From: Betaproteobacteria bacterium
Lineage (GTDB): Bacteria > Pseudomonadota > Gammaproteobacteria > Burkholderiales > Methylophilaceae
Direction: 5' to 3'
NCBI GenBank assembly: GCA_009926035.1
Contig: RFPQ01000065.1
Span: 1 to 5,350 of the forward strand
DNA length: 5,350 bases
The translations under genes and the position numbers were made by a program. Shown piece by piece: positions 1 to 5,350 of this stretch. Positions within the stretch are counted from its first letter, which is position 1; each line of letters starts with the position of its first letter. The notes under the pieces were generated by a model. The model was not told where the DNA came from. It saw only the letters and a list, made by a program, of their open reading frames with translations, and made no database searches.

Positions 1-1148
1 ATCATTTCATATAACTTAAATTGCTCAGGAGATAGTTTACTAATAAGACTTTGAGGTGTTCGACTGATATCTGTGGGTCGAATGGCTTCGTGTGCTTCTT
101 GCGCGTTTTTTGATTTAGTTTTATAAAAAATAGGTGCTATAGGCAAGTAATCTCTATCAAAATTTGATTGAATATAGCCTCTAATTTGATTAATTGCTTC
201 ATTTGAGAGTGTGAGTGAGTCTGTTCTCATATAAGTAATCAAACCCACGGTACCACTTCCAATATCAATACCCTCATAAAGCTGTTGAGCAATTCTCATA
301 GCTCGACTCGTTGTAAAGCCAAGTTTACGAACAGATTCTTGTTGAAGTGTTGATGTAGTGAAAGGAGGCGCAGGATTGCGGGTTCTTTGTTTCTTTTCAA
401 CGCGAGTTACTTTTGTTTTGCCAGCACTTTCTAAGAGTAATTTTCCAACAATAGATTCATGATCTGCTTTTGAAGTAATAGTAAATTGCTCGACTTTTTT
501 ACTATCGAGTTGAATAAGTTTTGCTTGAAATTTATTTTTAGCTTTTACAGAATCTAAATGAATCGTCCAATATTCCTGACAGATAAATTTTTCGATTTCA
601 ATTTCTCTTTCAATAATAAGCCTGAGTGCCGGACTTTGAACTCTTCCTGCTGATAAGCCTCTTCTGATTTTCTTCCAAAGCAGAGGGGATAAATTAAATC
701 CTACAAGGTAATCAAGAGCTCTTCTCGCTTGTTGCGCATTGACAAGAGGCATCGATATATCTCTTGGGTGCTCAATAGCTTGTTCAATAGCTGATTTCGT
801 AATTTCCTGAAAAATAACGCGTTTGATTAATTTATCTTTTGTTAATTTTTTTTCATTGAGTATTTCTAGAATATGCCATGAAATAGCCTCTCCTTCTCGA
901 TCTGGATCGGTAGCTAGATATATTTCATCTGATTTTTTTACAGCCCTTGCAATCTCATCAACGTGTTTAGAGTTTCTTTCAATAATTGCATAATTCATTT
1001 TGAAATTATTGTCTGTTTCAACGGCACCTGTCTTTGGAATGAGATCGCGAACATGGCCATATGATGCTAAAACTTCGAATTTACCACCAAGATACTTTTT
1101 AAGGGTTTTGGCTTTAGATGGGGACTCAACAATTAAAAGTTTAGACAT
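1..1148 (-). CDS. topA: DNA topoisomerase I, N-terminal part (cut by window edge)
   Basis: This is a type IA topoisomerase, which relaxes negative supercoils by cutting one strand through a 5'-phosphotyrosine link. The 382 codons seen begin MSKLLIVESPSKAKT, the canonical TopA N-terminus. The Toprim domain comes first, with Glu8 and the metal-binding Asp81-x-Asp83-x-Glu85 in LATDPDREGEA. Next come QQARRALDYLVG (139-150), SAGRVQS (166-172) and PPFTTSTLQQ (261-270). The catalytic tyrosine is Tyr306 in GLITYMRTDS (302-311; Tyr319 in E. coli), and EAHEAIRPT follows. The reading frame is intact to the left edge, so the rest of the core and any C-terminal zinc fingers lie outside the window. The gene lies 117 bp downstream of ttcA on the same strand. 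I see no clear Shine-Dalgarno before the ATG. The dprA and smg genes often found just upstream of topA in betaproteobacteria are not here. Identity is near certain. Confidence 0.98.
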   Translation of the reverse strand, partial: MSKLLIVESPSKAKTLKKYLGGKFEVLASYGHVRDLIPKTGAVETDNNFKMNYAIIERNSKHVDEIARAVKKSDEIYLATDPDREGEAISWHILEILNEKKLTKDKLIKRVIFQEITKSAIEQAIEHPRDISMPLVNAQQARRALDYLVGFNLSPLLWKKIRRGLSAGRVQSPALRLIIEREIEIEKFICQEYWTIHLDSVKAKNKFQAKLIQLDSKKVEQFTITSKADHESIVGKLLLESAGKTKVTRVEKKQRTRNPAPPFTTSTLQQESVRKLGFTTSRAMRIAQQLYEGIDIGSGTVGLITYMRTDSLTLSNEAINQIRGYIQSNFDRDYLPIAPIFYKTKSKNAQEAHEAIRPTDISRTPQSLISKLSPEQFKLYEM

Positions 1149-1179
1149 GAAGTGGTTTTAGATCAAAAAATTTTGAAGA

Positions 1180-1208
1180 ATAATAAATTTAAATCTTGAT
1201 ATATACAA
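1180..1208 (-). promoter_or_regulatory. candidate sigma-70 promoter of topA
   Basis: Read on the minus strand, TTGTAT (1208-1203) and TATTAT (1185-1180) are separated by exactly 17 bp. The -10 matches consensus at 5 of 6 positions and the -35 at 3 of 6. Transcription would start near 1173, giving a leader of about 25 nt before the topA ATG at 1148. It sits in the only spacer longer than 100 bp in the window, which supports independent expression of topA. The surroundings are very AT-rich, so chance matches are likely and the call is tentative. Confidence 0.45.
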
Positions 1209-1265
1209 GGTGTCTATACTAACTTAGTTAAATAAATTACGTTAATTAAATTTAAATAATGATTT

Positions 1266-2165
1266 TTAAGAAGAGATATTTTCAGCGAATAAAGAGATAT
1301 TACTTAGGTCAGCGTTGAGATTTCTAATTAAATCTTCGGTAAAAATGTGCTCATCTTCTTCTTTGTTTGATTGATTAAGATTTACGAAATCATAAAGTCG
1401 TCGATCTCCTAAATGAGATAGCTCAATATTTGAGATAGCTTTATATATATTGTTAATACGGCCTGGTTGTTCTCTTTCCCATATTGTTAACATTTCTTTT
1501 ATTTTTTTTCTTTGAAGATTTTCTTGTGAGCCACATAAATTGCAGGGAATAATTGGAAAATTCATACGTGATGCATAGCTTGAGATCTCTTTTTCAGAGC
1601 AGTATGCTAAAGGCCTAATGATAATATTTTTATTATCATTAGAGACTAACTTGGGGGGCATAGCTTTTAATTTGGAGCCAAAAAACATATTAAGAAAAAG
1701 CGTTTCAACAATATCATCTCGATGATGACCTAAAGCAATTTTATTTATATTGAGTTCTTTTGCTGTTCTGTAAATTATTCCTCGCCTTAGCCGAGAGCAT
1801 AAAGAGCAGGTAGTTTTGCCGCTCGGAATTTTTTCTTTAACAATTGAGTAGGTATCTTCCGTAACAATCTGATATTCAATTCCTAAATCTTTCAAAAAAT
1901 TAGGTAATACATCCGCGGGGAATCCAGGCTGTTTTTGATCTAGATTCATTGCAACAATATCAAAGTGAATAGGAGCTCTTTCTTTAAGAGCCAATAAAAA
2001 CATTAACAATGAATATGAATCTTTACCCCCACTCATGCATACCAAAACCCGGTCATTATTTTCAATCATATTAAAATCAGTGATTGCTCTACCAGTTAAC
2101 CCTATCAGTTTATTGCGTAACTTTAGAAAGTTATTTGTTGCATCTATTGGAATTTGAAAGCTCAT
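1266..2165 (-). CDS. ttcA: tRNA 2-thiocytidine(32) biosynthesis protein TtcA
   Basis: TtcA is the cytosolic ATP- and [4Fe-4S]-dependent enzyme that thiolates cytidine 32 in the anticodon loop of certain tRNAs. The 299-residue product has the PP-loop ATP-pyrophosphatase signature SGGKDS at 45-50. The cysteine pair of CSLC (Cys120, Cys123) is followed by SRLRRG, and GHHRDD lies at 146-151. A second pair, PCNLCGSQ (Cys208, Cys211), supplies the further cluster ligand of the family, probably Cys211. All residues known to be needed are present, and the length is close to the roughly 310 of E. coli TtcA. The start ATG overlaps the TGA of the upstream pteridine reductase as ATGA, which implies translational coupling. 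A GGAAGG Shine-Dalgarno-like run lies 11 nt upstream, inside that gene. The C-terminal 45 residues are acidic, Asn/Ser-rich and poorly conserved. No convincing hairpin terminator follows the stop codon. Confidence 0.97.
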   Translation of the reverse strand: MSFQIPIDATNNFLKLRNKLIGLTGRAITDFNMIENNDRVLVCMSGGKDSYSLLMFLLALKERAPIHFDIVAMNLDQKQPGFPADVLPNFLKDLGIEYQIVTEDTYSIVKEKIPSGKTTCSLCSRLRRGIIYRTAKELNINKIALGHHRDDIVETLFLNMFFGSKLKAMPPKLVSNDNKNIIIRPLAYCSEKEISSYASRMNFPIIPCNLCGSQENLQRKKIKEMLTIWEREQPGRINNIYKAISNIELSHLGDRRLYDFVNLNQSNKEEDEHIFTEDLIRNLNADLSNISLFAENISS

Positions 2166-2908
2166 AGTGAGAGTGACCTTCCACCATCGACGGCTAGAAT
2201 ATGACCTGTAATAAATGGAGCATCTAATACCAAAAATTTCACAGCTATCGCAATATCTTCAGGCGTACCCATTTTTTTTAATAGTGTTTGAGAAATAACT
2301 CGTTGTTTGTAAATATCGTTAAATTCTTCATTATTTTCAGGCCACAAAACCGGACCTGGTGCAACAGCATTAACTCTGACTTCTGGACTTAATTCTTGGG
2401 CAAGTGATTTTGTAAGTGTGGTAAGTCCCGACTTAGCAATGCTATAAATAATGTAATTTTTTTTCGGTTTATCTATATGGGTATCTGTGATATTAATAAT
2501 GCAGCCTTTAGTTTTAATAAGCTCATCTGCTGCAAGTTGAGATAAAAATAAAGGCGCTTTTAAATTACTTCCGATAAGATCATTCCAATTTTCTTCATTC
2601 ATTTTTCCGATTTCAGTTGGATAATAGCTAGAAGCATTGTTTATAAGAATATCTAATCTTCCGTAGGTTTTGATTGTCTTCTCAATAAGATTTGGCAATA
2701 TATTGATATCTGCAAGGTCAGCTTGAATGATAGATGCAGAGTCATTGCGAATTTTATTTAAATCTTCTTGAAGTTTTTTTGCTTCGTCGACTGAATATCG
2801 ATAATGAATCATCAAATCGATGCCTGATTCATGAAGTAACCTACAAATTGCCTGCCCAATTCTTTTAGCGCCACCAGTCACAAGAGCAATTTTTCTATTA
2901 GATTTCAT
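2162..2908 (-). CDS. SDR-family pteridine reductase (PTR1/FolM-like)
   Basis: This is a 248-residue classical short-chain dehydrogenase/reductase, probably NADPH-dependent and reducing dihydropterins or dihydrofolate. The nucleotide-binding turn is TGGAKRIG (11-18), where the Arg in place of the usual Gly-x-Gly spacing is typical of pteridine reductases. NNAS lies at 90-93. The active site is Asp142, Tyr155 and Lys159 (YSIAK). The Asp to Tyr spacing of 13 equals that of the Asp181-Tyr194-Lys198 set of Leishmania PTR1, with Asp replacing the Ser of most SDRs. [12 protein letters not shown] and the C-terminal [11 protein letters not shown] complete the family pattern. The gene is first in a two-gene unit with ttcA (ATGA overlap) and is divergent from the MidA-like gene 44 bp away. 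In many betaproteobacteria, as I recall, folB lies in this cluster; it is absent here. Subfamily is fairly sure, but exact substrate (dihydrobiopterin, dihydromonapterin or dihydrofolate) cannot be read from sequence. Confidence 0.88.
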   Translation of the reverse strand: MKSNRKIALVTGGAKRIGQAICRLLHESGIDLMIHYRYSVDEAKKLQEDLNKIRNDSASIIQADLADINILPNLIEKTIKTYGRLDILINNASSYYPTEIGKMNEENWNDLIGSNLKAPLFLSQLAADELIKTKGCIINITDTHIDKPKKNYIIYSIAKSGLTTLTKSLAQELSPEVRVNAVAPGPVLWPENNEEFNDIYKQRVISQTLLKKMGTPEDIAIAVKFLVLDAPFITGHILAVDGGRSLSL

Positions 2909-2935
2909 AGCTTTATCTATAAATGTGTTGACTCT

Positions 2936-2962
2936 ATTATAATCTAATACCTATGTCTTCAA
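2936..2962 (-). promoter_or_regulatory. candidate promoter of the pteridine reductase-ttcA unit
   Basis: On the minus strand a perfect TATAAT lies at 2941-2936. A TTGAAG at 2962-2957 (4 of 6 matches to the -35 consensus) lies 15 bp upstream, a spacing shorter than the usual 17. Initiation near 2929 would leave about 20 nt of leader before the ATG at 2908, including a weak purine-rich stretch (GATAAAG) that may serve ribosome binding. The -35 would fall inside the first codons of the divergent MidA-like gene. Confidence 0.5.
2938..2943 (+). promoter_or_regulatory. candidate -10 element of the midA-trmB unit
   Basis: A perfect TATAAT lies on the plus strand only 9 bp before the ATG at 2953. 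It shares six of its bases with the minus-strand -10, because ATTATAAT (2936-2943) is self-complementary. Initiation about 6-7 nt downstream would fall at about 2949-2950 and give a leader of three or four bases, so a nearly leaderless mRNA. No good -35 stands 16-18 bp upstream; the nearby TTGACT (2928-2933) is too close to serve. No Shine-Dalgarno is visible. Confidence 0.45.
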
Positions 2963-4107
2963 TGCCTACAGCTCCTCAAAATGAAATTCAATTAAGTGAG
3001 CAATTAAAAATAAAAGTCATTCAATCTATTCAATCAAACCATGGATGGATAAGTTTTGATCGTTACATGGAGCATGCGCTTTATGACCCCGAATTAGGTT
3101 ATTACACTGGGACTTTAAGAAAATTTGGAGAAAAAGGGGATTTTATTACAGCATCCGATATTTCGAGTTTTTTTGCGAAAACATTATGTATTCAATTTAA
3201 GGAGATCTTCCAATCAGTTGCGAGAAGTATCATTGAAATTGGTGCTGGATCTGGTCAGTTTGCTCTTCAAGTGATGCAATCATTAAGCAGTGATAATGAA
3301 GATATAAATCATTATTTTATTCTAGAAATAAGCCATTCATTGAGAAGACAACAATACGAACTGTTAATAAATCATTTGCCTTCACATTTATTTAGCAAGA
3401 TTCAATGGATTGAATCAATACCCAAAGAATTTGAAGGCATCATTTTTTGTAATGAATTTTTAGATGCACTACCTGTAGATTTAATAAAAAAAGAATCAGG
3501 CAAGTATTATCGAAAAGGAGTTGGTGTAGAAAATGATTTATTCGTTTGGAAAGATAAACCGATAGAAGATATTTCAAGTTACGACCAAGCTGTTTTAGAA
3601 GATTTACCAGATAACTATCTTATTGAACATTCGCTTCATATTAAGAATTGGCTTAATAAAATGACCCAATCTCTTAGTAAAGGAATTGTATTAATTATTG
3701 ATTATGGTTTTAATCAAAGAGAATATTTTCATGAGCAGAGATCTCAAGGAACATTGATGTGTCATTTTAAGCATTATGCTCATGACAATCCTCTTATTCA
3801 TATAGGCATACAAGATATTACAACTCATATAAATTTCAGTTATGTTGCGAGGGAAGCTTCAAAATTAGGATTAAATATTACTGGCTATATATCTCAAGCA
3901 AATTTTCTTATTAATTGCGGCATATTAAACTTACTTGAAATAGTAAATTTAGATGACAGAGCTTTGTACATCAAATCAGTATCAGAAGTCCAAAAATTGT
4001 TATCTCCCTCAGAAATGGGAGATTTATTTAAAGTCATGATCCTAGAAAAAAATATGGATATAGATCTTTTAGGACTTAAACAAAACAACAGAGTCACAAG
4101 ACTATGA
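2953..4107 (+). CDS. MidA/NDUFAF7-family class I SAM-dependent methyltransferase
   Basis: The 384-residue product belongs to the DUF185/COG1565 family, whose mitochondrial member NDUFAF7 (MidA) methylates an arginine of the complex I subunit NDUFS2. Conserved blocks, in order, are YMEHALYDPELGYY (38-51), GDFITA (62-67) and the SAM-binding loop EIGAGSGQ (95-102). They continue with NEFLDALPV (167-175), DYGF (250-253), GTLMCHFKH (266-274) and GIQDITTHINF (285-295). No membrane segment or signal peptide is seen, so a cytosolic enzyme is expected. The length is usual for the family. The ATG at 2953 is chosen as the longest start. The ATG at 2962 (MPTAP) is a real alternative and would give a more conventional leader from the -10 at 2938-2943. 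The gene overlaps trmB by ATGA. The family call is firm. The protein substrate in bacteria is not evident; the complex I homologue NuoD is an inference from the mitochondrial enzyme. Confidence 0.93.
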   Translation: MSSMPTAPQNEIQLSEQLKIKVIQSIQSNHGWISFDRYMEHALYDPELGYYTGTLRKFGEKGDFITASDISSFFAKTLCIQFKEIFQSVARSIIEIGAGSGQFALQVMQSLSSDNEDINHYFILEISHSLRRQQYELLINHLPSHLFSKIQWIESIPKEFEGIIFCNEFLDALPVDLIKKESGKYYRKGVGVENDLFVWKDKPIEDISSYDQAVLEDLPDNYLIEHSLHIKNWLNKMTQSLSKGIVLIIDYGFNQREYFHEQRSQGTLMCHFKHYAHDNPLIHIGIQDITTHINFSYVAREASKLGLNITGYISQANFLINCGILNLLEIVNLDDRALYIKSVSEVQKLLSPSEMGDLFKVMILEKNMDIDLLGLKQNNRVTRL

Positions 4108-4799
4108 CGGAACAAAATAAAGAAGAGATTAAGAAGCGACCCATAAGAACTTATATTTTAAGGCAGGGGCGAATTACTGCTGCCCAGAAAAAAGCTATTC
4201 AAGATAACTTTCAAAAACATGCTGTTATCTTTGAAAATAAAATAATAAATTTTGACGATATTTTTAAAAATAAAAATAGTGAACTCATACTGGAAATCGG
4301 TTTTGGTATGGGAACTTCAACCGCAGAAATTGCAAAATCTAATTTAAATAAAAATTATATTGCAATTGAAGTTCATTCACCCGGTGTAGGCAACTTACTT
4401 AAGTTAATTCAGGAAGATGACATTTCTAACTTAAAAATTATTCAACATGATGCGGTAGAAGTTCTTAATTTAATGATAAAGAATGATTCTTTGGACGGGA
4501 TTCATATTTTTTTCCCCGATCCTTGGCCTAAAAAAAAACATCACAAAAGAAGACTTATACAATCAAATTTATTAAAGCTTATCGCCCAGAAAATTAAAAA
4601 AACCGGTTATCTTCATATTGCAACAGACTGGGAAGATTATGCTGTATGGATTATTGATCTTTTGGATAAAGAAGAATTACTGCAAAAGATGTCCGACGAT
4701 TTTTTTAAAAAACCTGATTATCGTCCTCTCACAAAATATGAAAATCGAGGAATTAAATTAGGCTATCGAGTTTGGGACATGATCTATAGGCGTATTTAG
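4104..4799 (+). CDS. trmB: tRNA (guanine-N7-)-methyltransferase TrmB
   Basis: TrmB uses SAM to form 7-methylguanosine at position 46 in the variable loop of tRNAs. The 231-residue protein has the [15 protein letters not shown]-terminal block (12-25), SAM motif LEIGFGMG (63-70), EVHSPGVG (89-96) and HDAVEVL (115-121). The catalytic and tRNA-binding [15 protein letters not shown] spans 136-150, then TDWEDYA and the C-terminal [10 protein letters not shown]. Glu64, Glu89, Asp116 and Asp139 keep exactly the spacing of E. coli Glu69, Glu94, Asp121 and Asp144, Asp139 being the presumed catalytic residue. The start ATG overlaps the TGA of the MidA-like gene, so translation is probably coupled. No independent ribosome site is clear. 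A run of nine A (4530-4538) encodes the three lysines of the catalytic motif. The 3' end overlaps the convergent engB by 42 bp. Confidence 0.98.
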   Translation: MTEQNKEEIKKRPIRTYILRQGRITAAQKKAIQDNFQKHAVIFENKIINFDDIFKNKNSELILEIGFGMGTSTAEIAKSNLNKNYIAIEVHSPGVGNLLKLIQEDDISNLKIIQHDAVEVLNLMIKNDSLDGIHIFFPDPWPKKKHHKRRLIQSNLLKLIAQKIKKTGYLHIATDWEDYAVWIIDLLDKEELLQKMSDDFFKKPDYRPLTKYENRGIKLGYRVWDMIYRRI

Positions 4800-5350
4800 C
4801 CATTTTCCAATGATGGTTTCAGCATCATCGGCACCCTGTTTTTTTAAGCTTGAAAAAAGCTGAACTGTGCATTCAATCCCAAGAGTTGATCCCCACTTTT
4901 CATTAATTTCTTTTTGAACAGCATGAAGTGTTTTATGAGAAGCCTCACGAGAAAGCTTATCTGCCTTAGTTAATAAAATATGAATAGGTTTTTTATTTAA
5001 CGAAAACCACTCTAGCATTTGTTGATCAAGAGGCGTGAGTGGATGTCTAATATCCATAACCAAAACAAGACCAAAGAGACAAGAGCGCTCAGATAGATAA
5101 GTGGCTAAAGTTTTTTGCCAATGATCTTTAATCGCTTGGGGTACTTTGGCATAACCATAACCTGGTAAATCTACCAAGAAACGATTCTCGCCAAGAGAAA
5201 AGAAATTAATAAGCTGGGTTCGCCCAGGCTGCTTACTTACAAAAGCAAGGCGATTATGATTTGCAAGCGTATTAATAGCGCTAGATTTTCCCGCGTTTGA
5301 TCTTCCTGCAAAGGCAATTTCAATCCCAGTAGGAGGAGGCAAATCACTTA
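4758..5350 (-). CDS. engB: ribosome biogenesis GTPase EngB/YihA, N-terminus cut by window edge
   Basis: EngB (YihA/YsxC) is an essential TRAFAC-class GTPase needed for late assembly of the 50S ribosomal subunit. Counting from the Leu codon at 5342, the visible motifs are G1 GRSNAGKS (13-20), G2 Thr42 in [11 protein letters not shown]3 [10 protein letters not shown] (58-67), G4 TKAD (125-128) and G5 SSLKK (164-168). The frame stays open through 5350, reading S-D-L-P-P-P-T-G, and this matches the conserved LPxxTGIE segment that lies some 20 residues inside the family's proteins. The true start is therefore beyond the right edge. The TTG at 5342 could be mistaken for a start but should not be used. 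The C-terminal [14 protein letters not shown] tail is encoded partly opposite the last 42 bp of trmB. No terminator can be placed between the two genes. Confidence 0.97.
   Translation of the reverse strand, partial: SDLPPPTGIEIAFAGRSNAGKSSAINTLANHNRLAFVSKQPGRTQLINFFSLGENRFLVDLPGYGYAKVPQAIKDHWQKTLATYLSERSCLFGLVLVMDIRHPLTPLDQQMLEWFSLNKKPIHILLTKADKLSREASHKTLHAVQKEINEKWGSTLGIECTVQLFSSLKKQGADDAETIIGKWLNTPIDHVPNSIA

Noticed and set aside
1220..1230. TAACT-T-AGTTA palindrome upstream of the topA promoter, possible operator
   Set aside because: The arms are only 5 bp with no extended symmetry, and such short AT-rich palindromes are expected by chance here.
1185..1257. AAATTTAAAT repeated directly at 1185-1194 and 1248-1257
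   Set aside because: It is a low-complexity AT decamer in a very AT-rich spacer, with no third copy or regular spacing, so no regulatory meaning can be supported.
2928..2933. TTGACT as the -35 of a plus-strand promoter
   Set aside because: The TATAAT is only 4 bp away, and at proper spacing the -10 would fall over the ATG at 2953 with a poor match.
3894..4115. 73-codon open frame on the minus strand
   Set aside because: It lies antisense to the C-terminal part of the MidA-like gene, resembles no family I know and has no ribosome site or promoter. It is best explained as a shadow of the real gene.
4810..4828. ATGATG/CATCAT hairpin just after the trmB stop as a terminator
   Set aside because: The stem is 6 bp with only two G-C pairs, and the T tract starts 10 nt later, so it does not qualify as an intrinsic terminator.
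5340..5342. TTG as the start codon of engB
   Set aside because: The frame is open to the window edge and the residues before it (S-D) fit the conserved segment preceding LPPPTGIE. Family members begin about 20 residues further upstream.
1..5350. Mobile element, defence system, CRISPR array, tRNA/rRNA or other novel system
   Set aside because: Nearly every base is accounted for by six conserved genes and short spacers. No transposase, repeat array, attachment site or structured RNA was seen on either strand.

Overview
The window is an AT-rich (about one third G+C by eye), tightly packed bacterial chromosome segment. It holds six protein genes, all recognisable housekeeping or conserved families, and two of them are cut by the window edges. 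The proteins read as betaproteobacterial: the TrmB, TtcA, MidA-like and pteridine-reductase sequences all carry motif variants I associate with that class. Low G+C, very short spacers, overlapping genes and no mobile DNA suggest a small, streamlined genome. An OM43/'Candidatus Methylopumilus'-like methylotroph is my best guess; a reduced betaproteobacterial symbiont is an alternative. This assignment is from memory of the families, not from a search.

Layout. Bases 1-1148 (minus) are the N-terminal 382 codons of DNA topoisomerase I (topA), running off the left edge. A 117-bp spacer (1149-1265) carries a plausible topA promoter. Bases 1266-2165 (minus) encode the tRNA C32 thiolase TtcA, and 2162-2908 (minus) an SDR-family pteridine reductase; these two overlap by ATGA. 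A 44-bp divergent spacer (2909-2952) contains a self-complementary ATTATAAT that supplies a perfect -10 hexamer on each strand. To its right, 2953-4107 (plus) is a MidA/NDUFAF7-family methyltransferase, joined by another ATGA overlap to trmB (4104-4799, plus), the tRNA m7G46 methyltransferase. The right end (4758-5350, minus) is the GTPase EngB/YihA, lacking its N-terminus. It converges on trmB with a 42-bp tail-to-tail overlap.

How the genes relate. The centre is a divergent pair of two-gene operons. One is pteridine reductase then ttcA, the other midA-like then trmB. Each ends in a tRNA-modifying enzyme (s2C32 and m7G46) and both may be driven from one symmetric promoter core. EngB serves assembly of the 50S ribosomal subunit, so most of the window concerns translation, with TopA for DNA supercoiling and the reductase for pterin/folate chemistry. 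No defence system, mobile element, CRISPR array, RNA gene or obviously novel system is visible. The least understood element is the MidA-like methyltransferase, whose bacterial substrate is not, to my knowledge, settled.
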